From Burkholderiales bacterium (GTDB taxonomy: Bacteria > Pseudomonadota > Gammaproteobacteria > Burkholderiales > Ga0077523), in assembly GCA_025459035.1 (NCBI GenBank), contig JALORJ010000028.1:1-23657 (forward strand): a DNA stretch of 23,657 nt, written 5' to 3'. Position numbers and translations under genes: made by a program. Numbering within the stretch: the first letter of the stretch is position 1; each line of letters starts with the position of its first letter. Shown here piece after piece: positions 6,921-14,511 of this stretch. The notes under the pieces were generated by a model, which saw nothing but the letters and a program-made list of their open reading frames with translations, did no database searches and had not been told where the DNA came from.

Positions 6921-8539
6921 GCGCCCGCGCTCACGGACTGCTGCGTGCCGTGGGCACGCGCGGCATGGTGACCGCTCCGCACTGGCAGGCCGCCGAGTCC
7001 GGCGCCGACGTGCTGCGCGAGGGCGGCAACGCGATCGAGGCGATGCTCGCGGTGTGCGCGACGATCGCCGTGGTGTACCCGCACATGAACGCGCTCGGCG
7101 GGGATGCGTTCTGGCTGGTGGCCGAGCCCGGGGACGGCGCGGTGCGCGCCCTCGACGCCTGCGGTCCCGCGGCCGCGGCGGCCTCGCGCGACTGGTACCG
7201 CGAGCGCGGCTTCGACGCGATTCCGGTGCGCGGGCCGGCCGCCGCGAACACGGTCGCCGGCCTGGTCGCCGGCTGGCACGAGGCGTTCGAGTTCGGGCGT
7301 ACCGCCTGGGGCGGGCGCCTGCCACGGTCGCGGCTGCTCGCGGACGCGATCCGGCGAGCGCGGCATGGCGCGCGCGTGACCGACAGCCAGGCGGCCGCGA
7401 CAGCGGCCAAGCGCGACGAGCTGCGGTCGATCCCCGGTTTCGCGGAGGCGTTTCTCGAACCCGACGCCACTGCGCCTGCGGCCGGAGGAACGCGCCGGGC
7501 CCCGGCGCTGGCCGACACGCTCGACACGCTCGCGCGCGACGGCTTCGACGCGTTCCACCGCGGCGACATCGGCGCGACGCTCGCGGCCGGACTGGCCGCC
7601 GCCGGCAGTCCGGTGTCGCACGACGATCTGCGCCGCTACCACGCGCAGTGGCGCGCGCCGCTGTCGCTCGCGCATTCGGCCGGCACGCTGTGGAACTTCC
7701 CGCCGCCCACCCAGGGCCTGGTGTCGCTGGCGATCCTCGGCATCCTCGACCGGGTCGGCGTTGCCGATCTCGACCCGCTCGGCGTCGAGTACGTGCATCG
7801 CTGCGTCGAGGCCACGAAGCGCGCGTTCTCGCTGCGCGACCGCCACGTCACCGACCCGACCCGCATGCGCGTCGCGGCGGAGAGCCTGATCACCGACGAG
7901 CGACTGACGGCGCTGGCCGATGACATCGACCTGTCGCGTGCCGCGCCGTGGCCCGCGCCGCTGCTGCCCGGCGATACCGTGTGGATGGGCGTCGTCGACG
8001 CCGACGGCCGTGCCGTCAGCTGCATCCAGAGCATCTATCACGAGTTCGGCAGCGGCATCGTGCTGCCCGGGACCGGCGTGCTGTGGCAGAACCGCGGCTG
8101 CGGCTTCTCGCTCGACCCGAAGGCGTTGCAGGCGCTCGAGCCGGGCCGCAAGCCGTTCCACACGCTGAACCCGGCGCTGGCCAGGCTCGCCGACGGGCGC
8201 CTGCTCGTCTACGGCACGATGGGCGGCGACGGTCAGCCGCAGACCCAGGCCGCCACGTTCACGCGCATCGTGCTCCACGGCATGGACCCCGCCGACGCCA
8301 TCGCCGCACCGCGCTGGCTGCTCGGGCGCACCTGGGGCAACGCGAGCGACACGCTGAAGCTCGAGTCGCGGTTCGCCCCGCCGGTCGCCGAGCGCCTCGC
8401 GCGGCTCGGGCACCGCGTCGAAGTGCTCGACGCGTACGACGAGGCGGTCGGCCATGCCGGCGCGATCGTGCGCGGGCTCGACGGTGCGCTGGTGGGCGCG
8501 TCCGATCCGCGCAGCGACGGCGCGGCAGTGGCGGCGTGA
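6917..8539 (+). CDS. Gamma-glutamyltransferase-family Ntn hydrolase, HpxW (oxamate amidohydrolase)/YwrD-like
   Basis: This 540-residue protein has the GGT fold: MVTAPHWQAAESGADVLREGGNAIEAMLAVCATIAVVYPHMNALGGDAFW near the N-terminus and the maturation site GDTVWMGVVDADGRAVSCIQSIYHEFGSGIVLPGTG. T354 in GDT is the expected autocleavage site and catalytic nucleophile, so two chains of about 353 and 187 residues are predicted. True GGTs read TTHxSVVD here; this protein reads TVWMGVVD, as I remember for oxamate amidohydrolase HpxW and YwrD-like proteins, so glutathione is probably not the substrate. The start is GTG at 6917. An alternative is the ATG at 6965, which would cut off SARAHGLLRAVGTRG. 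No signal peptide is seen, so it is probably cytoplasmic. Its end overlaps the chaA-like start as GTGA. Confidence 0.85.
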   Translation: MSARAHGLLRAVGTRGMVTAPHWQAAESGADVLREGGNAIEAMLAVCATIAVVYPHMNALGGDAFWLVAEPGDGAVRALDACGPAAAAASRDWYRERGFDAIPVRGPAAANTVAGLVAGWHEAFEFGRTAWGGRLPRSRLLADAIRRARHGARVTDSQAAATAAKRDELRSIPGFAEAFLEPDATAPAAGGTRRAPALADTLDTLARDGFDAFHRGDIGATLAAGLAAAGSPVSHDDLRRYHAQWRAPLSLAHSAGTLWNFPPPTQGLVSLAILGILDRVGVADLDPLGVEYVHRCVEATKRAFSLRDRHVTDPTRMRVAAESLITDERLTALADDIDLSRAAPWPAPLLPGDTVWMGVVDADGRAVSCIQSIYHEFGSGIVLPGTGVLWQNRGCGFSLDPKALQALEPGRKPFHTLNPALARLADGRLLVYGTMGGDGQPQTQAATFTRIVLHGMDPADAIAAPRWLLGRTWGNASDTLKLESRFAPPVAERLARLGHRVEVLDAYDEAVGHAGAIVRGLDGALVGASDPRSDGAAVAA

Positions 8540-9589
8540 TCGACCTTCTGCGCCGTGAATGGGCGATCCCGGTCGCCTGGGTGACCACGGCGCTGTTCTT
8601 CGTGCAGGGCGCCGCGTGGATGACCGAGCCGGTCACACCGCTCGCGCTCGGGGTGCAGTTCGTCGTGCTGTTCGTCGTCATCCTCGCCACCGCGTTCGCG
8701 CTGGTGCGTCATGCGGAGCACGTGGCCGAGCTGCTCGGCGAACCGATCGGCACGCTGGTGCTCACGCTCGCGATGACCGGGCTCGAGGTGCTGATGATCT
8801 CGGCGGTGAGCGCGAGTGCGGCGGGCACGCCGACAATGGCGCGCGACTCGATGTTCGCGGCGATGATGATCCTACCTCGAAGGCGCGCGCTCGTTCCTGG
8901 CGATCATCATGCCGCTGGCCGTGGTCGGCCTGCTGCTGCCCGACGTCACCCGCACCACGCGCGTCGGCACGATGTCGACGCTGCAGATGTGGTTCGTCAT
9001 CTGCGCTTCGATCGTCCTGTACGGCATCTTCCTCGCGGTGCAGAACGTGCGGCATCGCGAGTTCTTCGTCGACGTCGATGGCGACGGTCGCCCCGACGTG
9101 CCCGCCGGCGCGGCCGGGCATGCCGGCGACGGGCGCCGCACGGTCGGCTTCCACGGCGCGATGATGCTGGTGTGCGCGTTGCCGATGGTGCTGCTCGCGC
9201 ACGACCTGGCGGCGCCGATGAACCGTGCCGTCGACGCGATGGGGGCGCCGTCGGCGCTCGACGGACTGTTCATCGCGATCCTCGTCCTGTCGCCCGAGGC
9301 GCTCAGCGCCGCGCGCGCTGCCGCCGCCAACCAGTTGCAGCGCGCGGTCAACATCCTGCTGGGATCGGTGCTGGCCACCATCAGCCTGACCATCCCGGCC
9401 GTGCTGCTGATCGGCTGGTTCACCGGTCGCACCGTCGTGCTCGGTCTGGACCAGGTCGACATGCTGCTGCTGCTGGTCACCCTGGCACTGGCCAACATCA
9501 CCTTCTCCGGCAACCGCACCCACGTCCTCCACGGCGCCGTGCACCTGTTGATGTTCGCGGCCTATCTGGTGCTGCTGTTCGAACGCTGA
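8536..9589 (+). pseudogene. chaA: Broken ChaA-type Ca2+(Na+)/H+ antiporter: internal deletion with frame change
   Basis: The first half (GTG start at 8536, frame 1) reads like ChaA: EWAIPVAWVTTALFFVQGA, RHAEHVAELLGEPIGTLVLTLAMTGLEVLMISAVSASA, MARDSMFAAMMIL. At about 8870-8876 the homology jumps to another frame, YLEGARSFLAIIMPLAVVGLLLPDVT, and runs to the stop at 9587-9589 with the second exchanger repeat (ILVLSPEALSAARAAAANQLQRAVNILLGSVLATISLTIP, then ANITFSGNRTHVLHGAVHLLMFAAYLVLLFER). By recalled comparison with E. coli ChaA, about 22 residues are missing at the junction (roughly the TGGLVGFSLLLGG segment). The frame change implies a loss of 3n+2 nt, likely 65 or 68. Frame 1 alone runs on with nonsense residues to 9684. 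This is a pseudogene or an assembly deletion. An internal ATG at 8909 could express only the second half. Confidence 0.85.
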
Positions 9590-9603
9590 GCGTTCTGCGA
9601 GGC

Positions 9604-9631
9604 CTTGAAGTGGCGCAGGGCAGCCACATCT
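9604..9631 (+). promoter_or_regulatory. Sigma-32 (RpoH) heat-shock promoter of htpG
   Basis: CTTGAAG at 9604-9610 is followed after exactly 13 nt by CCACATCT at 9624-9631. The sigma-32 consensus is CTTGAAA, 11-16 nt, CCCCATNT; this matches 6 of 7 in the -35 and 7 of 8 in the -10. It lies 49 nt ahead of the htpG ATG, just after the chaA stop, and htpG is a classic RpoH target. Confidence 0.75.
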
Positions 9632-9680
9632 GCGCGCGAGCGTTTCGACCGTGCAACCCTCGACCTTCAGGGCCGTTCCG

Positions 9681-11645
9681 ATGACCGACACCGCCGCTCC
9701 CGCCCGGGAGACCCTGGGCTTCCAGGCCGAAGTCCGACAGCTGCTGGATCTGATGATCCACTCGCTGTACAGCAACCGCGAGATCTTCCTGCGCGAGCTG
9801 ATCGCCAATGCGTCCGACGCGGCGGACAAGCTGCGCTTCGAGGCGCTGACCGACGCGTCGCTGCTGGCCGACGACCCCGATCTCGCGATCCGCATCGACT
9901 TCGACCGCGACGCGCGCACGCTGACGATCTCGGACAACGGCATCGGCATGTCGCGCGACGAAGTCGTCGCCAACATCGGCACGATCGCCCGCAGCGGCAC
10001 CCGCGAGTTCCTGTCGCATCTCGGCCAGGACCGCGCGAAGGACGCGAACCTGATCGGCCAGTTCGGCGTCGGCTTCTATTCCGCCTTCATCGTCGCCGAC
10101 CGCGTCACGCTGGTGACCCGGCGTGCCGGAGCCCCGGCCGACCAGGCGGTGCGCTGGGAGTCCGACGGCGCCGGCGAGTACACGATCGAGACCGTGTCGC
10201 GCGAGCGCCGCGGGACCGACGTGATCCTGCACCTGCGCAAGGACGACACGCCCGACGACAACGGCGTCGCGCGCGACGAGATCGGCGAGTTCCTGAACGG
10301 CTGGAAGCTGCGCGAGGTGATCGGGCGCTGGTCCGACCACATCACGCTGCCGATCTACCTGCCGACGGAGAAGTGGGACGAGGACAAGCAGGGCATGGCC
10401 CGCACCGGCGAGTCCGAGCAGGTCAACGAGGCGCAGGCGCTCTGGACGCGCCCGAAGAGCGAGATCACCGACGCGCAGTACGAGGCCTTCTACGGCCATG
10501 TCGCGCACGACCACGACAAGCCGCTCGCGTGGACGCACGCGAAGGTCGAGGGCCGGCAGGAGTACACGCAGCTGCTGTACGTCCCGTCGCGGGCGCCGTT
10601 CGACCTGTTCGATCGCGAGCGCCGTCACGGGGTGAAGCTGTACGTGAAGCGCGTGTTCATCATGGAGGACAGCGGCGATCTGCTGCCGCCGTGGCTGCGC
10701 TTCGTGCGCGGCGTGATCGACTCGAGCGACCTGCCGCTGAACGTGTCGCGCGAGATCCTGCAGCAGTCGCGCGACGTCGAGGCGATCCGCGCCGGCGCGG
10801 TCAAGCGCGTGCTGTCGCTGCTCGAAGACCTGGCCGAGAACCAGCCCGCGAAGTACACGACATTCTGGAACGCGTTCGGGCGCGTGCTGAAGGAGGGCGC
10901 CGCCGAGGACTTCGCGAACCGCGAGCGCATCGCCAGGCTGCTTCGCTTCGCGTCGACGCACACCGACGCGCCCGACCAGACCGTCACGCTGGCCGACTAC
11001 GTTGCGCGCATGAAGCCGGCGCAGGACCGCATCTTCTACGTGACCGCCGAGACGCACGCGGCCGCGAAGCACTCGCCGCACCTCGAGGTGTTCCGGCGCA
11101 AGGGCATCGAGGTGCTGCTGCTGTCGGACCGCGTGGACGAGTGGGTCGTCGGCGGCCTCACCGAGTTCGACGGCAAGCGCCTCGCGTCGGTCGCGAAGGG
11201 CGATCTGGACCTCGGTGCGCTCGAGGACGAGGCCGACAAGGCGCAGCAGCAGCAGGCCGGCGAGGCGCTGGGCGACCTGCCGAAGCGCCTTGGCGACGCC
11301 CTTGGCGAGAAGGTCAAGGAGGTTCGCGTCACGCACCGGCTGACCGACTCGCCGGCGTGCCTCGTGGCGGCTGATGCGTTCGGCATGGGCATGAACCTCG
11401 AGCGCATGCTGAAGGCAGCGGGGCAGAGCGTGCCGTCGAGCAAGCCGGTGCTCGAACTCAACCCGACCCATCCGCTCGTGCTGAAGGTCCGCGACGAACC
11501 GAGCGCCGAACGTTTCGGCGAACTGGCGCTGGTGCTGTTCGACCAGGCGCTGCTGGCCGAGGGCGGTCAGCTCGAGGACCCGGCGACCTTCGTTAAGCGG
11601 GTCAACCGCCTGATGCTGGAGATGGCGACGCCGCCCGCCGCCTGA
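9681..11645 (+). CDS. htpG: Molecular chaperone HtpG (bacterial Hsp90)
   Basis: The protein has 654 residues; HtpG proteins are usually about 620-640. It carries the GHKL ATPase motifs in order: HSLYSNREIFLRELIANASDAADK (catalytic E39 and Mg-binding N43), DNGIGM (85-90) and GQFGVGFYSAF (127-136). Middle-domain signatures include LYVKRVFIMEDSGDLLPPWLRFVRGVIDSSDLPLNVSREILQ, and the C-terminal dimerisation domain has AFGMGMNLERMLKAAGQ and LELNPTHPLV. HtpG is a cytosolic ATP-dependent dimeric chaperone that helps remodel proteins under heat and other stress. I chose the ATG at 9681; the frame is open 10 codons further up, but that overlaps the leader of the sigma-32 promoter. The last 44 bp overlap, tail to tail, the end of the yqgE gene on the other strand. 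Confidence 0.98.
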   Translation: MTDTAAPARETLGFQAEVRQLLDLMIHSLYSNREIFLRELIANASDAADKLRFEALTDASLLADDPDLAIRIDFDRDARTLTISDNGIGMSRDEVVANIGTIARSGTREFLSHLGQDRAKDANLIGQFGVGFYSAFIVADRVTLVTRRAGAPADQAVRWESDGAGEYTIETVSRERRGTDVILHLRKDDTPDDNGVARDEIGEFLNGWKLREVIGRWSDHITLPIYLPTEKWDEDKQGMARTGESEQVNEAQALWTRPKSEITDAQYEAFYGHVAHDHDKPLAWTHAKVEGRQEYTQLLYVPSRAPFDLFDRERRHGVKLYVKRVFIMEDSGDLLPPWLRFVRGVIDSSDLPLNVSREILQQSRDVEAIRAGAVKRVLSLLEDLAENQPAKYTTFWNAFGRVLKEGAAEDFANRERIARLLRFASTHTDAPDQTVTLADYVARMKPAQDRIFYVTAETHAAAKHSPHLEVFRRKGIEVLLLSDRVDEWVVGGLTEFDGKRLASVAKGDLDLGALEDEADKAQQQQAGEALGDLPKRLGDALGEKVKEVRVTHRLTDSPACLVAADAFGMGMNLERMLKAAGQSVPSSKPVLELNPTHPLVLKVRDEPSAERFGELALVLFDQALLAEGGQLEDPATFVKRVNRLMLEMATPPAA

Positions 11646-12363
11646 GCGCGGCGACCGCCGCGGGGCCGGAGGCCCCGCGCGCGGCCGGGTCCGCCTGCGC
11701 CGACGGGCTGCGCACGCGATCGACCAGCGCCTGCCACAGGTCCGGGGCGGCGGTGTCGAACAGCACGCGGCTGTCCATCGGCAGCACCCACCAGTCGCCG
11801 CGCGCGATCTCGGCGTCGAGCTGACCGTCGGCCCACTGCGCGAAGCCGAGGAAGAACCGCGGCGTGGCGGTGCCCGACCGTGCGATCGCCGCGGCGAACA
11901 GCGTGCCGTCGCCCGACAGCCAGCAGTCGTCGCCCAGCGGCAGCGCGACGAGCGGATGTTCGGGCGCCCGGAACACGAACACGACCCCGTCCTGCGCCAC
12001 CGGGCCGCCGAGCCACAGCGGGTCGTCGCGCGCCGCGAGGTCCGGACGCGACGGACCGAGCACCTGACCCAGCGATGCGCCGGCGGGCCGGTTCAGGATC
12101 ACGCCCATCGGGCCGACGTCCGGCGGAAAGCTCACCGCCACGACCGTACGCGCGAAGTCGGCATCGCGCAGCGTCGGGGCCGCCACCAGCAGCACCGGAT
12201 CGCGGGCGTCCTCGACCGGACCGGAGCGCAGGTCGCGTGCGACGGCACGGCCAGCCGACGCGGCGACGGCCAGCAGCAGCAGCGCGACGCCGGCCACCCG
12301 GCGCGTCGCCCCCCGTCGCGGCCCACGCCGCGCCGCGTGCGGATCAGTCGACGACCGCGCCAT
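11602..12363 (-). CDS. YqgE/AlgH family protein with an N-terminal export signal
   Basis: This 253-residue protein has the YqgE/AlgH (DUF179) core: PVLLVAAPTLRDADFARTVVAVSF, then GPMGVILNRPAG, then DPLWLGGPVAQDGVVFVFR, and later LGFAQWADGQLDAEIARGDWWV. The core is complete. Canonical YqgE is cytoplasmic and about 185 residues long. Here a basic region (RRGPRRGATRR) and a hydrophobic stretch (VAGVALLLLAVAASA) with a possible AVA|R cleavage site precede it, suggesting export or a membrane anchor. The C-terminus has an extra Ala/Pro-rich tail. The start at 12363 overlaps the end of the serine hydrolase gene by 20 bp, so coupling is likely, although no clear SD is seen. The 3' end overlaps htpG by 44 bp. 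The function of this family is not settled (AlgH was described as an alginate regulator). Confidence 0.85.
   Translation of the reverse strand: MARSSTDPHAARRGPRRGATRRVAGVALLLLAVAASAGRAVARDLRSGPVEDARDPVLLVAAPTLRDADFARTVVAVSFPPDVGPMGVILNRPAGASLGQVLGPSRPDLAARDDPLWLGGPVAQDGVVFVFRAPEHPLVALPLGDDCWLSGDGTLFAAAIARSGTATPRFFLGFAQWADGQLDAEIARGDWWVLPMDSRVLFDTAAPDLWQALVDRVRSPSAQADPAARGASGPAAVAALRRRAASPSPASGG
11659..11679. terminator. 9-bp GC hairpin just after the htpG stop
   Basis: CGCGGGGCC (11659-11667) pairs perfectly with GGCCCCGCG (11671-11679) around a 3-nt GGA loop, 13 bp past the htpG stop. It lies inside the 3' coding part of the yqgE gene on the opposite strand. There is no T-tract, so if it ends htpG transcription it does so as a U-less hairpin. 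Confidence 0.4.
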
Positions 12364-13633
12364 AGATCGTGTTGCGCATCAGGTTGCGGTAGTGCTGGCG
12401 CCGCAGCGGCTCCTGCGTCATGAACACGGCGACCAGATCTTCCTTCGGGTCGACCCAGAAGGCGGTGCCGCCATAGCCGCCCCAGTAGTAGTCGCCGGGG
12501 CTGCCGTGCCAGTCGGCGATGCCGGCTTCCTTGCGCACCGCGAAGCCCAGGCCGAAGCCGTAGCCGGGCCCGGGCAGGTAGCCGGCGTCGAGTGCGATGC
12601 CGGCGTGCAGGTGGTTCGACGCCATCCACGCCACCGTGCGCCGCGACAGGATGCGCACACCGTCGAGCGTGCCGCCGTTGACCAGCATCTGCGCGAAGCG
12701 CAGGTAGTCGCCGGCCGTGCCGACCAGACCGTGGCCACCGGCGAACAGCGTCGACGGCTTCGACAGGTCGATCAGCTCCGGCACCTGACCGGTGTAGGCG
12801 TCGGGGCGGGGCTGCACGACGCGCGCCATGTCCTCGGGACGCTTCAGGCCGAACGCCGTGTCGTGCATCTTCAGCGGCTCGAAGATGCGCGCTGCGAGCA
12901 GCACGTCGAGCGGTCGACCGTCGGCCACCTCGAGCACGCGCCCGAGCACGTCGGTCGAGTGACCGTATTCCCAGCGCGTACCGGGTTCGAACACGAGCGG
13001 GATCTTCGCGAGCCGCTGCACGTAGTCGGCGAGCGTGCCGTCGTACTGCCGCACGATCTGCAGGCCGGCCTCGCCGTACAGCTTCTTGACCTGCGTGAAC
13101 GGTGCGAACACGCCGTAGGTGAGCCCGGACGTGTGGCGCAGCAGGTCGGCCACCGTGATCGCGCGCTTCGCCGGTACCGTGGTGAAGGTCTGCGCGAGCG
13201 TGGCCGCGTCCCAGCCCTCGACCGCCACGCGCATGTCCTTGAACTCGGGCAGGTACTTCGCGACCGGTTCGTGCAGGCCGAGTCGGCCTTCCTCGACCAT
13301 CTGCATCGCCGCGACGCTGACGATCGGCTTGGTCATCGAGTACCACCGGAACAGCGCGTCGTCGCGCATCGGCACGCCGGTCGCGACGTCCTGCGCGCCG
13401 TAGTGCCGCGCCCACGCGAGCTTGCCGTGGCGCGCCACCATCACGACCGCGCCGGGGATCTCCTTGCGGTCGAGCCAGCGCTGCACCGTCGCGTCGACCG
13501 CCGCGAGCCGGGCCGTCGACAGCCCGACGCTCTCGGGGCTTGCCTCGGGCAGCGGCGCGGCCACCGCCGCGAGCGTCATCCATCCGGCCAGCAGCCATGC
13601 CACGCCGAATGCCCGGCGTCCGATCGTGCGCAT
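12344..13633 (-). CDS. Secreted serine hydrolase, class C beta-lactamase/EstB-like family
   Basis: This 429-residue protein has a Sec signal peptide (MRTIGRRAFGVAWLLAGWMTLAAVAA, probable cleavage after AVA or AA at about 25-26). The nucleophile motif SMTK lies at 99-102 (S99, K102). The second motif is YGHS at 223-226, where Y223 is the expected catalytic base. The third region is WHGSPGDYYWGGYGGTAFWVDP (375-396), in place of the KTG of true lactamases. This pattern fits EstB-type esterases and other beta-lactamase-related hydrolases rather than antibiotic-degrading AmpC. It is expected in the periplasm; the substrate is unknown. The ATG at 13633 has a clear SD (AGGGAGGAA, 13640-13648, 6-nt spacing), which decides against upstream in-frame starts. 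It shares a 97-bp divergent region with the class II aldolase gene and overlaps yqgE by 20 bp downstream. Confidence 0.9.
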   Translation of the reverse strand: MRTIGRRAFGVAWLLAGWMTLAAVAAPLPEASPESVGLSTARLAAVDATVQRWLDRKEIPGAVVMVARHGKLAWARHYGAQDVATGVPMRDDALFRWYSMTKPIVSVAAMQMVEEGRLGLHEPVAKYLPEFKDMRVAVEGWDAATLAQTFTTVPAKRAITVADLLRHTSGLTYGVFAPFTQVKKLYGEAGLQIVRQYDGTLADYVQRLAKIPLVFEPGTRWEYGHSTDVLGRVLEVADGRPLDVLLAARIFEPLKMHDTAFGLKRPEDMARVVQPRPDAYTGQVPELIDLSKPSTLFAGGHGLVGTAGDYLRFAQMLVNGGTLDGVRILSRRTVAWMASNHLHAGIALDAGYLPGPGYGFGLGFAVRKEAGIADWHGSPGDYYWGGYGGTAFWVDPKEDLVAVFMTQEPLRRQHYRNLMRNTIYGAVVD

Positions 13634-13668
13634 CGCGCGTTCCTCCCTGACATCGGGTCGTGCGGGCA

Positions 13669-13698
13669 TTACAGCACGCGCGTCGCGGCGGCTATCCT
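13669..13698 (+). promoter_or_regulatory. Promoter candidate of the class II aldolase-pxpBCA operon
   Basis: TATCCT (13693-13698) in the context GCTATCCTCGACC is preceded by TTACAG (13669-13674) with an 18-nt spacer. The -10-like element starts 38 nt before the ATG at 13731. The same context occurs ahead of three other genes in the window. Confidence 0.5.
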
Positions 13699-13730
13699 CG
13701 ACCCGACCCCCGCGACCCGGAGCGCAGGCG

Positions 13731-14504
13731 ATGGACATCACCGATCTGAAGGCCCTCGACGTTCGCGGTCGCGTGTCCGACGCCGAGTGGCAGGTCCGCG
13801 TCGATCTGGCGGCGGCCTACCGGCTGGTCGCGATGTTCGGCTGGGACGACCTGGTCTTCACGCATCTGTCGGCGCGGGTGCCGGGCCCGCACGAGCACTT
13901 CCTGATCAATCCGTACGGCGCGTTCTTCGACGAGATCACCGCGTCGAGCCTGGTGAAGATCGACCTCGACGGCCGCCCCGTCCTCGACACGCCGTTTCCG
14001 GTGAACGCCGCCGGCTTCACGATCCACAGCGCGGTGCACGCCGCGCGGCACGATGTCGGCTGCGTGATCCACACGCACACCGTGGCGGGCGTGGCCGTGG
14101 CGACCCAGGCCGGCGGCCTGCTGCCGGTCACCCAGCAGGCCACGATCGTCGCGGCGTCGCTGGGCTACCACGACTACGAAGGCATCGCGCTGCGCGACGA
14201 CGAGAAGCCGCGGCTGGTCGCGGCACTCGGGCGCAACACGTTCCTGATCCTGCGCAACCACGGCCTGCTCACGGTCGGACCGACCGTGGCCGACGCGTTT
14301 CTCGCGATGTACACGCTGCAGCGCGCGTGCGAGATCCAGATCGCGGCGCAGGCGGGCGGCGGCCCGCTCGTGCCGGTCGACCCGGCCGTCATCGACGGTG
14401 CGCGCGCCGCGTCGAAGCAGGTCACCCGCGGTGCGCCCGGTGCGCTGGTCTGGCCCGGGCTGCTGCGCCGTGTGGCGCGCACCCTGCCGGGACACGACGC
14501 GTGA
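13731..14504 (+). CDS. Class II aldolase/adducin family protein
   Basis: This 257-residue protein has the class II aldolase fold: LAAAYRLVAMFGWDDLVFTHLSARVPG, then FLINPYGAFFDEITASSLVKIDLDG, then CVIHTHTVAGVAV and ILRNHGLLTVG. H114 and H116 (HTH) and H177 (RNHG) are the expected zinc ligands. Members cleave sugar-phosphate aldols, or act as decarboxylases or dehydratases. The adducin-like subgroup with a plain D-x-G loop often has no assigned substrate, and I cannot choose one. An SD-like GGAG lies 8 bp or so before the ATG, and a -10-like element lies 38 nt upstream. It is the first gene of a compact run with pxpB, pxpC and pxpA, only 7 bp before pxpB. The link to 5-oxoproline metabolism is by position only. 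Confidence 0.88.
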   Translation: MDITDLKALDVRGRVSDAEWQVRVDLAAAYRLVAMFGWDDLVFTHLSARVPGPHEHFLINPYGAFFDEITASSLVKIDLDGRPVLDTPFPVNAAGFTIHSAVHAARHDVGCVIHTHTVAGVAVATQAGGLLPVTQQATIVAASLGYHDYEGIALRDDEKPRLVAALGRNTFLILRNHGLLTVGPTVADAFLAMYTLQRACEIQIAAQAGGGPLVPVDPAVIDGARAASKQVTRGAPGALVWPGLLRRVARTLPGHDA

Positions 14505-14511
14505 GCCGACG

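Noticed and set aside
7948..9684. Single 578-codon reading through chaA in frame 1
   Set aside because: After about 8870 the residues are arginine-rich nonsense while frame 2 gives clear ChaA sequence, so it is a frame break and not one gene.
9498..11471. A 657-codon open frame opposite htpG on the minus strand
   Set aside because: It is a GC-rich shadow of htpG with arginine-, valine- and leucine-heavy low-complexity translation and no recognisable domain; htpG is certain.
12344..13633. Calling the serine hydrolase an antibiotic-resistance beta-lactamase
   Set aside because: The third motif is GGYGGT rather than KTG, and the second is YGHS rather than YxN, which fits EstB-type hydrolases.
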